Translations under genes and position numbers: made by a program
Part shown: positions 35,422-45,054 of the stretch, in pieces
Numbering within the stretch: position 1 is the stretch's first letter
Layout: every line of letters starts with the position of its first letter
Assembly (NCBI GenBank): GCA_965263165.1
Contig: OZ253584.1
Location: 1,240,001 to 1,304,000 of the forward strand
DNA from: SAR202-VII-2 sp965263165
GTDB taxonomy: Bacteria; Chloroflexota; Dehalococcoidia; Lucifugimonadales; SAR202-VII-2
Reading direction: 5' to 3'
Length of the DNA stretch: 64,000 nucleotides
The notes under the pieces: model-generated
The model's input: the letters and a program-made list of their open reading frames with translations, nothing else
What the model was told of the DNA's origin: nothing
The model's database searches: none

Positions 35422-36492
35422 GTGGCATCCTTCGATATTCTGGACGACCCCGTCTCCTACAAGCGGCTGGACCCCACCCGCTTTCGCGATCGCATCGCAG
35501 GGTTGCCCGACCAGTGCCGGCGGGCCTGGGATCAGGGGCTGCAACTTTCGCTGCCCCGGTCCTACGCCTCCGTCGACAAGGTCGTCATCGCCGGCATGGG
35601 CGGGTCGGCGATCGGAGGCGCGCTCTTGGCCGACCTCCTGGCCGCAGAGGACGCTCCACCGGTGTTCGTGTGCAGGGACTACAGCCTGCCACGCTACGCA
35701 GACGCCCGGACGCTCGTCATCGTTTCGAGCTATTCGGGGAATACGGAGGAGGCGCTGTCGGCGTTTCATCAGGCGCGGATGCGCAAGTGCAAGGTGCTCT
35801 GCGTCACGACGGGAGGCAAGCTCGGATACGATGCGGCGAACGAGGGCTGGCCGGTCTTCACCGTGGACCATGAGGGCGAGCCCCGCACGGCCCTGGGATA
35901 TAGCCTGCTGGCGCCTCTGGCGGCGCTTCAGGGCTTGAAGCTGGTGCGAGACAGACAGGACGAGGTTGAGGATGCCGTCGCCGTCCTGCGCTCCAGGATC
36001 GACGAGTTGGGAGAGGGCGTCCCCAGCCAGCGGAACGCGGCGAAGACGTTGGCTCACATGGTCCACGGCAAGATCGCTGTGATCTACGGGGCCGGGCTGC
36101 TGAAGGGGGCCGCCTACCGCTGGAAAGCCCAGATCAACGAGAACGCCAAGGGATGGGCCTTCGCAGATGAGATACCGGAGGCCAATCATTCGTCGGTGGT
36201 GGGCTATGCAATGCCCGACCCCGCAGGCAGGATGGCTGTGGTCATGGTGGCCTCTCAGTTCCTTCACCCGCGCACGCTCAGGCGGTACCATGTCACCGGG
36301 GAGTTGCTGGCTCAGGTTGGGGTTCGCCATCACCTGATCGAGGGCCGGGGGACGTTTCCGCTGGCCCATCTGTTGAGTTGCGTCCTCATGGGGGACTACA
36401 CTAGCTACTATCTTGGGTTGCTGAACGGGGTTGATCCATCCCCCACGGTGGCCATTGATGTCCTCAAGGCGCGGCTCGCTGGAAGAGCCTGA
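35422..36492 (+). CDS. Bifunctional phosphoglucose/phosphomannose isomerase
   Basis: 356 residues from a GTG at 35422. Two SIS domains: VIAGMGGSAIGGALLADLL and SSYSGNTEEALSA in the first, NENAKGWAFADEIPEANHSSV in the second, the latter holding the catalytic Glu and His of archaeal-type PGI/PMI enzymes. It interconverts fructose 6-phosphate with glucose or mannose 6-phosphate. The next gene (DUF3090) starts 41 bases downstream. Confidence 0.88.
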   Translation: MASFDILDDPVSYKRLDPTRFRDRIAGLPDQCRRAWDQGLQLSLPRSYASVDKVVIAGMGGSAIGGALLADLLAAEDAPPVFVCRDYSLPRYADARTLVIVSSYSGNTEEALSAFHQARMRKCKVLCVTTGGKLGYDAANEGWPVFTVDHEGEPRTALGYSLLAPLAALQGLKLVRDRQDEVEDAVAVLRSRIDELGEGVPSQRNAAKTLAHMVHGKIAVIYGAGLLKGAAYRWKAQINENAKGWAFADEIPEANHSSVVGYAMPDPAGRMAVVMVASQFLHPRTLRRYHVTGELLAQVGVRHHLIEGRGTFPLAHLLSCVLMGDYTSYYLGLLNGVDPSPTVAIDVLKARLAGRA

Positions 36493-36533
36493 CGCCCAGC
36501 TAGATTACCCGTGCCCAGCGAACATACACGTCC

Positions 36534-37052
36534 ATGAGTCCAGCGCAACACGAATTCGGCCGAGCATCCAAGGTGACGGCAGACTCCGTCGGCGAACCCG
36601 GTCGCCGGTATTTCCGGCTGCTGGTTGAGGCCTCTCCGGGATCGGCGTGCCTGTGGATGGAGAAGGAGCAGCTCTACGCCCTTGCCCTAGCCATTCACCG
36701 GGTGCTGGGAGAGCATGAGGAGTCGGGGGTCAGAGATGTGCCGGGAGACGCTGAGGCCGCCCCCCCCGCCTCTTCCACGGTCGAGTTCAAGGTTGGGAAT
36801 CTTGCTCTGGGGCGCAGCTCGGAAACCGACCTCATCTCAGTCATGGCCTATGACACTGAAACCGAGGACGATGAGGCTCCCACGCTTCGCTGGTGGGGCG
36901 CTCCTGACGAGGTCCGCGACCTAGCTGCCGAAGCGCTTCAGGTCTGCGCATCCGGGCGCCCGCGCTGCTCGCTCTGCCATGGGCCAATGGATGGAGAGTG
37001 GCATGCGTGCCCCAAGTCCAACGGCCATCATGCGATGGGGTTTCAAGGCTAG
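36534..37052 (+). CDS. DUF3090 family protein
   Basis: 172 residues. The start (RYFRLLVEASPGSACLWMEK), the middle (VGNLALGRSS) and the C-terminal zinc-ribbon-like CSLCHGPMDGEWHACPKSNGH fit DUF3090. In actinobacteria it neighbours the SCO1664 gene, as here. No function has been assigned. The Cys/His set near the end probably binds zinc. Confidence 0.85.
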   Translation: MSPAQHEFGRASKVTADSVGEPGRRYFRLLVEASPGSACLWMEKEQLYALALAIHRVLGEHEESGVRDVPGDAEAAPPASSTVEFKVGNLALGRSSETDLISVMAYDTETEDDEAPTLRWWGAPDEVRDLAAEALQVCASGRPRCSLCHGPMDGEWHACPKSNGHHAMGFQG

Positions 37053-37069
37053 CGCGCCGGTTCGCACCC

Positions 37070-37804
37070 GTGGCCCACAGAGAACTCACACCCCCCGAGG
37101 CCCTGGATCTGCTGGAGCACAGCGATCTGGTCAACCCGCGTCTGGTCCCCACCGGTTCCAACTACACGTTCCTTGTTGACGTGTGCCGCGACGGGCGGGT
37201 GGAGTGCAACGCGATCTACAAGCCCGCCACCGGCGAGGCGCCGCTTTGGGACTTCCCTGGCGGTACCCTGTACAGGCGTGAATATGCAAGCTACCTGCTC
37301 TCTGGGGCGTTGGGGTGGGACTTCGTTCCGCCAAGCGTGGTCAGGGACGGGCCCTACGGGGAGGGGGTCGTGCTGCTGTACATTGACCACGATCCCAGGA
37401 ATCACTACCTGACGATGAGAGAGCGCTACCAATACGAAGTCCAGCGCATATGCCTCTTCGATGTCGTGACCAACCAGGCTGACCGCAAATCGTCCCACTT
37501 TCTACTGGGGCGCTTGGATGAACAGGTCTGGGGCATAGACCACGGCCTGGCGTTCCACGTGGACCTGAAGCTGAGAACCGTGGTGTGGGATTTCGCCGGC
37601 GACCCCATTCCCGGCGACCTGCTCAGCCAGTGCGAGGGGTTGTTGGCGGACCTGGCGGAGCATCGGGAACGGGCCGCTGGAATAGGGGACTGGATTGACC
37701 CCTCAGAGTACCGGGCCCTGCAGAACCGGATCGAGGCGGTCTTGGAACATCGAGTGTTTCCCTCTCCATACTCCCGCCGTTGCGTGCCGTGGCCCTGGTT
37801 GTAG
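37070..37804 (+). CDS. SCO1664-family protein (PI3/4-kinase-like fold)
   Basis: 244 residues from GTG at 37070, 17 bases after the DUF3090 stop. Motifs: GSNYTFLVDV, AIYKPATGEAPLWDFPGGTL, the catalytic-type DVVTNQADRKSSHFLL and IDHGLAFH. These correspond to the ATP-grasp region, catalytic loop and DxG-like metal site of lipid-kinase-like folds. SCO1664 and DUF3090 travel together in actinobacteria and some Chloroflexota; their joint function is unknown. The C terminus ends in PYSRRCVPWPWL. Confidence 0.85.
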   Translation: MAHRELTPPEALDLLEHSDLVNPRLVPTGSNYTFLVDVCRDGRVECNAIYKPATGEAPLWDFPGGTLYRREYASYLLSGALGWDFVPPSVVRDGPYGEGVVLLYIDHDPRNHYLTMRERYQYEVQRICLFDVVTNQADRKSSHFLLGRLDEQVWGIDHGLAFHVDLKLRTVVWDFAGDPIPGDLLSQCEGLLADLAEHRERAAGIGDWIDPSEYRALQNRIEAVLEHRVFPSPYSRRCVPWPWL

Positions 37805-37851
37805 TGCGCCGTAGATGCTGGGGCTCTCGACCGGGACGGGGCTGAACGGGG

Positions 37852-38757
37852 CTAGAAGAATGCTATCGCTCCGACACCCGCCGTCACCATTCCAGCCGCT
37901 AGGCCCTTGCTCATAGCGTTCGTTCTCCCCAGCCGCTCGGTCAGCAGGGCGGGGAAGGCGGTGTTGATCAGGGCCACGTACCCAAGCACGATGATGGGCC
38001 GCGCCGCCATGACTGCAGAGGCCAGGGACACCGGCCCCATGGTGAAGGCGAGAAGGCCCAGCATGAACGCCACAAAGAGCATGAAGTGGCCCACCGATGC
38101 CACTGCAACCACCCTGGGAAGGGCAAGGGCGCGGCGGACGGCGGGCCAAGCGTGGAAGTGGTGCGCGGCGAAGGCAAAGGCGGGGGCGGAGGCGACGCTG
38201 GAGAGAGCGTAGGTCTGCCAGATGTCGAGCGCCGACAGGGCGTATTTGGCGATGATGCTGTACGAGGCAATGGAGAAGCTGGCGCCGAGCATCATGAGCA
38301 GGGGCCAGCCCACCCGCAGGCGCTTTCCGGGCAATCCCCTATGCCAAGAAGCAAGAATCGCCCCGCCTACGATCAGCCCGATGGCCACGGCCTTCAGTGC
38401 TGTGAGGGCTTCTCCCAGAAAGAGCACGGCCATCAGGACGATGAAAAGGGGGTACGTGTCCACGACGGGCACGACGCGCGTGACCTCGTCCGCCCGCCGG
38501 ACCACAGTGAATATCAGGAGCGTGTAAAAGGCGTGGATCAGGCCGGCGGCCAGGATGGCGAGGAAGGGGCCGGACGTCCAGGGGACGCGAACAGGGTCGA
38601 GGAGGAGGATGACGGCGGCGATGACGAGATGGAGGACCGCGCCCAGAAAGCCATAGGCGACGACGTTGCCCAGATACCTCTGGAAGGTCAGCTTCTGCAG
38701 AATGGTGTATGCAGAAAAGGACAGAGCGCTCAGAACAGACAGCAGCAACCACTCCAC
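37852..38757 (-). CDS. DMT-superfamily (EamA-type) transporter
   Basis: 301 residues, about ten membrane segments in two repeats, with EamA-type features (AGLIHAFYTLLIFTVVRRAD, then VVDTYPLFIVLMAVLFLGE). GTG start at 38757. Substrate unknown. Convergent with the SCO1664 gene, 48 bases apart. Confidence 0.82.
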   Translation of the reverse strand: MEWLLLSVLSALSFSAYTILQKLTFQRYLGNVVAYGFLGAVLHLVIAAVILLLDPVRVPWTSGPFLAILAAGLIHAFYTLLIFTVVRRADEVTRVVPVVDTYPLFIVLMAVLFLGEALTALKAVAIGLIVGGAILASWHRGLPGKRLRVGWPLLMMLGASFSIASYSIIAKYALSALDIWQTYALSSVASAPAFAFAAHHFHAWPAVRRALALPRVVAVASVGHFMLFVAFMLGLLAFTMGPVSLASAVMAARPIIVLGYVALINTAFPALLTERLGRTNAMSKGLAAGMVTAGVGAIAFF

Positions 38758-38911
38758 GGCATCACCCCTTAAGCGACCAGGGGCGAAAAGGAGACGGCGC
38801 TCGCTCGGCTACTGCTCCGTCATGGACCCCGGCGTTGGCGGCGGGATAGGCGGATGTCCCGCGGAAGGGGATGGGAGCCCAAGCGTGTCCAGGTCTTCTT
38901 TCCAGCTGGTT

Positions 38912-39430
38912 CTAGACTTCCTCCTTGTCTTGCGCCTCCACCTTGGCATCGGAGGCCTCATCCTCGGCTGTTCCATCCTCGGGTGTTCCGTCTTCGGAAT
39001 CCTCGGACTGGGTCACCTCGGTGATCTCCAGGATCTCCCGGATTCCCGCATAGTTGATTCCCCGGTCTGCAAGCTCCGCGATGCGCTCAATCAACTCCAA
39101 GTCCGCATCCGAATAGAGACGAGTGCCTCCATCGGTGCGATGGGGCTCGAATAGGCCAGCGTTCTCAAAGGCCCTGAGCCTATGCTCCGGCACGCCCGCG
39201 AAGTTCGCGGCGACACTGATCGGGTATTTCCCGACAAAGCGGTCCTCGATGGCTTCCCCCCTTTGAGCGCCCGAGGCCCCTCTCTGTTTTTCGAGTAGCA
39301 GACTACTCCCCGCCGGGCTCGTTAGACTCCTATTCCCGCGACATCGTGGCGGGCCAGAACGATCGAGTGCAGGCTGTTGGGAGAGGCGCTCACTGCTGAC
39401 TGGGGATTCATTTGAATCCCGTGGGAGCAT
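38912..39430 (-). CDS. MerR/HspR-like transcriptional regulator
   Basis: Up to 172 residues. The conserved part begins near residue 68: YPISVAANFAGVPEHRLRAF, then FEPHRTDGGTRLYSDADLEL and LADRGINYAGIREIL, the winged-helix of the MerR/HspR group. The last ~35 residues are acidic (EDSEDGTPEDGTAEDE). The only in-frame ATG/GTG before the helix is at 39430, and the ~60 residues it adds are low-complexity. The real start may be a non-standard codon near 39250. It overlaps a small gene at 39322-39552. Confidence 0.7.
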   Translation of the reverse strand: MLPRDSNESPVSSERLSQQPALDRSGPPRCRGNRSLTSPAGSSLLLEKQRGASGAQRGEAIEDRFVGKYPISVAANFAGVPEHRLRAFENAGLFEPHRTDGGTRLYSDADLELIERIAELADRGINYAGIREILEITEVTQSEDSEDGTPEDGTAEDEASDAKVEAQDKEEV

Positions 39431-39552
39431 ACTAAGGTTAGCCTCTCCCAGTCAACGGCCCACGACTCGTGCGTGGCCTGTTCCAGCCGGCTCGTGGCTT
39501 TCAAGAGATCGTCCGTCACCGCTGAGGTGACAAATGGCAATAGATGCAACAT
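39322..39552 (-). CDS. Small protein upstream of the MerR-like gene, function unknown
   Basis: 76 residues. ATG at 39552 has a strong AAGGAG 7 bases upstream and lies downstream of a good promoter, so it is better supported than most small frames. The first half (VTDDLLKATSRLEQATHESW) looks like an amphipathic helix. It ends inside the nominal N terminus of the regulator gene and could control its translation. No family recognised. Confidence 0.5.
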   Translation of the reverse strand: MLHLLPFVTSAVTDDLLKATSRLEQATHESWAVDWERLTLVCSHGIQMNPQSAVSASPNSLHSIVLARHDVAGIGV

Positions 39553-39605
39553 GTGCCCTCTCCTTCTTAGAAAGCCTCGCTCTCTCTATGAGCTTATCTG
39601 CACTG

Positions 39606-39635
39606 ATGGTACAGCAATGCTGGCCCGCTTGTCAA
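39606..39635 (-). promoter_or_regulatory. Promoter of the small gene and MerR-like regulator
   Basis: Minus strand TTGACA (39635-39630), 18 bases, TACCAT (39611-39606). The -10 hexamer is the same as that of the mtnA promoter. Confidence 0.65.
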
Positions 39636-39655
39636 GACTTTCTATCTCGTCAATT

Positions 39656-39688
39656 TGGAAAATCTGATGGCCACTGTCTGGAAAATCT
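39656..39688. repeat. Two direct copies of TGGAAAATCT
   Basis: Exact 10-bp repeats at 39656-39665 and 39679-39688, start to start 23 bases (about two helix turns). They lie just upstream of the -35 of the 39606-39635 promoter, a usual place for an activator site. Confidence 0.55.
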
Positions 39689-39807
39689 AACGACGATAGG
39701 AAGATAGTCTGCCTATTGCTATCTAAAAGAGCCCGTGCGTCCCTGAACTCCCGGGCGCTGAGCCTGAGCATTGCGAGTGAGCCTGGGCGTTTCGAGGAGG
39801 AGAGACG

Positions 39808-40734
39808 CTACCGCGCAGCGCCTCGGCGCTGGCGTATGTTGCGGAGAAAGCGGCGGATCAGGAAGTGGGGGCGGGGCTTGAGCGCGCCGGTAACGAAGTC
39901 TAGGAGTTCCCGGTTGCCTACCAGCTCGGGGACGCGCCAATTCCGAAGCTCCTCCTGGCCGGGGACCGGGGCGGCGCCAAACTGGTGCAACGGAGTCCAC
40001 CGGCGGGAGCGAAGTTCGAGGACTGTGCCGCCGGCTTCTCTGACTAGGACCACGCCGGCGGCCACGTCCCAGACCCGCGGCCCCGTGAACAGGGCGTATT
40101 GCATAGTGCCGCAAGCGACCATCGCCATTTCGTAGGCAATGCTGCCGGAGCCTCGGAACTCGCCCATGCGCGAGCGCATCTTGGGCGGTATTCTGAACAT
40201 GCGGCGGAATGCTGCGGGCATAGCCACCAGGCCTGTTGGCTTGGGCTCGGCCTGCGGGGTCACGCGGATGGGGTCGTCGCCGATGAAGGTGCCGCCGCCA
40301 TTGCGGGCGTGGAAGAGGAAGCCGTCGTCCTGGCCAGGCCAGGGAAGGAAGATGGCGCCCACCACAGGCTGGCCGCGCCATAGAAGGCCGATGGCAGACC
40401 CAAACACGGGGAGGCCGTTCAGGAAATTGGTCGTGCCGTCCAGAGGATCGACGGCCCAGGTGAAGTCCGTGGGCGGCGAGTCCTTCCCTGACCCTTCTTC
40501 GCCAAGGATGGCATGGGTGGGATAGCGGTCCAGAATGGCCTTGCCGAGGAAGTCCTCCGCCGCCTTGTCGGCGTTGGTGACGGGGCTGCGTTGACCCTGG
40601 GACTTGTAGTCTATGTCCAGGGGGCGGCGGAAGTAGCCCATGAGGAGACGGCCGGCATCCCGGGCGAGGCCCGTGGCGAAGGATTCCGCTTCCAAGAGGA
40701 AGGCGTCCGAGGGCTGGTCGGGCTGAAGTGCCAA
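39808..40734 (-). CDS. Inositol monophosphatase family phosphatase
   Basis: 308 residues. The metal site is formed by ILGEEGSGKD and WAVDPLDGTTNFLNGLP, with WDVAAGVVLVREAGG near the end: the three signatures of the IMPase family (inositol phosphates, or 3'-phosphoadenosine-type substrates). I place the start at TTG 40734, which has GGAG 5 bases upstream. The ATG at 40779 lies inside the 16S terminator hairpin and the frame upstream of it is 16S trailer. A basic tail (RRFLRNIRQRRGAAR) ends the protein. Confidence 0.8.
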   Translation of the reverse strand: MALQPDQPSDAFLLEAESFATGLARDAGRLLMGYFRRPLDIDYKSQGQRSPVTNADKAAEDFLGKAILDRYPTHAILGEEGSGKDSPPTDFTWAVDPLDGTTNFLNGLPVFGSAIGLLWRGQPVVGAIFLPWPGQDDGFLFHARNGGGTFIGDDPIRVTPQAEPKPTGLVAMPAAFRRMFRIPPKMRSRMGEFRGSGSIAYEMAMVACGTMQYALFTGPRVWDVAAGVVLVREAGGTVLELRSRRWTPLHQFGAAPVPGQEELRNWRVPELVGNRELLDFVTGALKPRPHFLIRRFLRNIRQRRGAAR

Positions 40735-40764
40735 CGATGCTCCGGGAAGTGGGCGTAGGGCAGC

Positions 40765-40790
40765 AAAAAGGGCGCCCATGCGGGGCGCCC
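40765..40790 (-). terminator. Rho-independent terminator of the 16S rRNA gene
   Basis: On the minus strand GGGCGCCCCGCATGGGCGCCC then TTTTT: an 8-bp perfect stem plus a T5 tract. It ends the 16S transcript about 180 bases after the mature 3' end. Confidence 0.8.
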
Positions 40791-40793
40791 TGC

Positions 40794-40826
40794 CCTTAGC
40801 AATAGAAGAGTGGAAAGAAAGCGGCC
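40794..40826 (-). other. 16S trailer arm of the precursor processing stem
   Basis: This segment is complementary to the 16S leader segment at 42537-42568: both carry CAATAGAAGAGTGGAA in the plus or reverse reading with only about four mismatches in ~32 positions. Leader and trailer would close a long RNase III-type stem around the 16S precursor. Confidence 0.75.
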
Positions 40827-40964
40827 TGAGGCGAAGGAGAAACGATGGGGATACAAGGATCGCCGGCATCCGCCGAGGAGCTCCGCCCCGAAAAATCGGG
40901 GTTCCGGCTCAACCGAGCGGGGCCAAACGACCACCCACCGAACGACCTAGGAGTAGAAACTCCC

Positions 40965-42474
<1,510 letters not shown>

Positions 42475-42536
42475 GTGTTTTCCTCGGAGCCTTTCGACTC
42501 GCGAGGGTCTTAGCCTATAGCTACGTGTGCTCCAGA

Positions 42537-42568
42537 GCCACTTTCCTTCCACTCTTCTATTGTTAAGG
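42537..42568 (-). other. 16S leader arm of the precursor processing stem
   Basis: Pairs with 40794-40826. Lies between the mature 5' end and boxA. Confidence 0.75.
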
Positions 42569-42572
42569 AGCG
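42561..42572 (-). promoter_or_regulatory. boxA-like antitermination site in the 16S leader
   Basis: Minus-strand CGCTCCTTAACA matches the rrn boxA TGCTCTTTAACA at 10 of 12 positions and sits about 40 bases after the -10, where a boxA is expected. It overlaps the start of the processing stem. Confidence 0.6.
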
Positions 42573-42610
42573 AACTACCCTTTGACCGACCATGGGCCGA
42601 CCTGACCCAC

Positions 42611-42638
42611 ATTGTACCAGCGCCTGGCGGGTTGTCAA
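42611..42638 (-). promoter_or_regulatory. rrsp: 16S rRNA promoter
   Basis: Minus-strand TTGACA (42638-42633), 16 bases, TACAAT (42616-42611), about 135 bases before the mature 16S 5' end. Confidence 0.8.
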
Positions 42639-42692
42639 GGGCCGCTCCACAGACTCGCCCCGGCTCCCCCGCCTCTTGCCCTGGGCCTTGCT

Positions 42693-42720
42693 TTGCTTAT
42701 GGGCGGTCTTATGCTACGAT
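42693..42720 (+). promoter_or_regulatory. Possible promoter of the methyltransferase gene
   Basis: TTGCTT at 42693-42698, 16 bases, TACGAT at 42715-42720, 53 bases before the ATG at 42774. Weak -35. It diverges from the 16S promoter. Confidence 0.4.
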
Positions 42721-42773
42721 TTCATATTGTTTGGGCGAGGTCGTTCGGGAACGGCGACTGGGGAGGTTTCCAG

Positions 42774-43595
42774 ATGGCTGCGGGTACGGATTTTTCGTTC
42801 CGTCGGTTCACTCAGCATCCCTTCTATACGGATTTGAACTCCCGGCTCGTCGACCTGTCGCAGATCAAGCCCGGCAACATCGTGCTGGACCTGGCGTGCG
42901 GCACCGGGGCTGTGACGCGGCTTCTCTTGGAAAAGCTCCGCGGGGCCCAGGAAAGCTTGGTCATTGGCATCGACAGCTCGTCGACGGCGCTGCGCCAGGC
43001 TCGCGAGGACCTGCAGCGGACGTACTCGAACATGGCCCAGTTCGTGCAGGGGCGTATCGAGGACCTCTCTCTGACCGTCCGGCGCTCCGTGGACGCGGTG
43101 TTCCTGTGCAACGCCATCCACATGGTCCCGGACAAGGGCAGCCTCCTCGACGAGGTCCGCGGCGTGCTGCGGGAGGATGGGACGTTCTCATTCAACAGCG
43201 CCTTCTACCATGGGACTATGCGCCCCGGCACCGAGCAGTTCTACCGCCGGTGGATGATGCGGGCCATACGCATCGTCAAGGAGCGGGACGGGCTGATGCC
43301 CACGCGGGAGAAGGTGGAGTCCCGCAAGATGCTCTCCATAGAGCAGTATCAGGAACTACTGGAAAGCAGTGGCTTTACGGTCGTGAGGCAGAAAGAGGAC
43401 ACCGCCCATGTGCCCCTAGAGGCATGGCTGGACATCAGCTCCTTCTCGGACTTCATACAGGGGGCGCTGCCCGGTATCCCGATGGCTGAAGCCAGTTCGG
43501 CCCTGAAGGAAGCGGTGGTTCAGGTATTCGACGAGTTGAAGCTCAAGACGGTGTCCAGAGGCTGGCTGGAGGTCGTGGCGGCCAGGACCTCCTAG
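42774..43595 (+). CDS. SAM-dependent methyltransferase
   Basis: 273 residues from ATG 42774 with GGGGAGG 8 bases upstream; the frame is open 160 bases further but that part is promoter region of the 16S gene. Class I methyltransferase with NIVLDLACGTGAVTRLLLEKL (motif I), VIGIDSSSTALRQAREDL (motif II) and VFLCNAIHMVPDKGSL. The C-terminal ~90 residues are helical and unlike any substrate domain I know. Target unknown. Transcribed away from the 16S gene. Confidence 0.82.
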   Translation: MAAGTDFSFRRFTQHPFYTDLNSRLVDLSQIKPGNIVLDLACGTGAVTRLLLEKLRGAQESLVIGIDSSSTALRQAREDLQRTYSNMAQFVQGRIEDLSLTVRRSVDAVFLCNAIHMVPDKGSLLDEVRGVLREDGTFSFNSAFYHGTMRPGTEQFYRRWMMRAIRIVKERDGLMPTREKVESRKMLSIEQYQELLESSGFTVVRQKEDTAHVPLEAWLDISSFSDFIQGALPGIPMAEASSALKEAVVQVFDELKLKTVSRGWLEVVAARTS

Positions 43596-43620
43596 GCAGC
43601 GGCGATGCATGGTTGAAATC

Positions 43621-43653
43621 AGAAGCCCCGGCTCGCGCAGAGCCGGGGCTTCT
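43621..43653. terminator. Bidirectional hairpin terminator
   Basis: AGAAGCCCCGGCTC and GAGCCGGGGCTTCT make a 14-bp perfect stem around a short loop, followed by CTTTG. It separates the methyltransferase from the converging MmgE/PrpD gene and can act in both directions. Confidence 0.8.
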
Positions 43654-43677
43654 CTTTGCCCAACGTCCGTCCGGCGC

Positions 43678-45054
43678 CTACCCGCGGAGAAGGCGCGTTA
43701 GTTCGGAGATGCTGCCGAGGTCGTCTATGCGCCGCACCGTCTCAATCACCCTCGATGCCCCGTCCGCTCCCAGTGCGCCCTCGGCCAGGTCTCGGAACTT
43801 GGCCTCCAGGCCGTCCCAGTCAACGGGGTTCTCGGGCTCGCCGAGGGGAACGAGGATCTCTTGCACGAGAGTGCTTCCTCCCTTCAGGGTAACGGTCACG
43901 CGGCCCCCAAAGCGGGGCAGGGAATCGTCCACGCGCACCGTCGTCCGCCCCATGAGGCCGATGACATCCTTGTCCTGCAAGCGGTCGTAGGCTGCCCACC
44001 CGAATCTGCCGTCGCAGGCGGTGACCGAGGCGGCGAAGTAGGCGCTGAATTGGCCGTCCACGACGCTGATGGGCTTCTGCCGCACCTCGGGCGGGTCCCC
44101 CACGATGGCGAAACCCGGCGATGTTATGTCCAATTCCATTGCCTCAATCTCGTCCACCGGCGCCTTTCCCCCGCCGACCAACGCCAGCACTCCGTCTATC
44201 AGGCTGTGGTTGTATCGGCACGAGGGATAGGGCTTCACCCCGGTGCGGGTGACCTCGAATACGCTGCCCAGTCCCTTCAGGGCTTGGCTGGGGTCGTAAC
44301 CTCCCTCGGTGTACAGCTCGTAGTAGCCGAGGCGTCCCTCCAGGGCCTTGTTCGGACCCTGAAAGCCCTGCCGGGCGTAGGTCAGGGCGTAGATGGCATT
44401 GTGGGCGGCCAGGCCCACCTGGAGGCGCTTCGTCCACGCGCCGCCCTCGAGAAACGCCATCGTGCCTGCCGCCTGGTTCAGGGCGATGCCAAGAGCGTTC
44501 AGGGTTTTCTCTCCGCTCAGACCCAGCAACCGGGCCCCGGCAGCGACGGCGCCGAAGATTCCAGTCGTTGGCGTGGGGTGAAAACCCCGCTTGTGGACCG
44601 CGGCGCCGTGGACGTTGCCGGCCTTGGCGATGAAGTCATAGCCGAGGACCGCCGCGTCCAGGAAGGCGCGCCCCGAAACCCTCTCCCGCTCTCCGATGGC
44701 GAGGAGCGTGGAAAACAGAGGCGAGCCAATGTGGATTACCGAGTCCACGTGAGTGTCGTCGAAGTCCATGGAGTGCGCGAATGTCCCGTTGAGCAGGGCG
44801 GCGAAGTGGGCTGGATAGCCGGTGGCCTCGCCGGCCACGGTGCAATTGCCCTCCGCGCCGCACAGGAGGTCATGGGTCCCGGCCAGTACGGTTGCCGTGG
44901 AGTCGGCGAATTGGCGTCCTCCCACAGCCACGGCCAGGAAGTCCAGCAACAGCTTTCTGGCGGCTTCCCGGGCATCGGCGGGGATATCGTTCCCTGGGAA
45001 CCCGAGGGTATGCTCGGCCAGGGTTTCCGTTACCTTCGGTGTTGCGGTGGTCAT
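43678..45054 (-). CDS. MmgE/PrpD family protein
   Basis: 458 residues. HSMDFDDTHVDSVIHIGSP, the region around PTPTTGIFGAVAAGARL, and PYPSCRYNHSLIDG fit the MmgE/PrpD fold (2-methylcitrate dehydratase and cis-aconitate decarboxylase relatives). ATG at 45054 overlaps the stop of the lyase gene upstream by 4 bases. Paired with an isocitrate-lyase-type enzyme, it suggests a C4-C7 dicarboxylate or methylcitrate-like pathway, but the exact reaction is not determined by sequence. Confidence 0.85.
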   Translation of the reverse strand: MTTATPKVTETLAEHTLGFPGNDIPADAREAARKLLLDFLAVAVGGRQFADSTATVLAGTHDLLCGAEGNCTVAGEATGYPAHFAALLNGTFAHSMDFDDTHVDSVIHIGSPLFSTLLAIGERERVSGRAFLDAAVLGYDFIAKAGNVHGAAVHKRGFHPTPTTGIFGAVAAGARLLGLSGEKTLNALGIALNQAAGTMAFLEGGAWTKRLQVGLAAHNAIYALTYARQGFQGPNKALEGRLGYYELYTEGGYDPSQALKGLGSVFEVTRTGVKPYPSCRYNHSLIDGVLALVGGGKAPVDEIEAMELDITSPGFAIVGDPPEVRQKPISVVDGQFSAYFAASVTACDGRFGWAAYDRLQDKDVIGLMGRTTVRVDDSLPRFGGRVTVTLKGGSTLVQEILVPLGEPENPVDWDGLEAKFRDLAEGALGADGASRVIETVRRIDDLGSISELTRLLRG

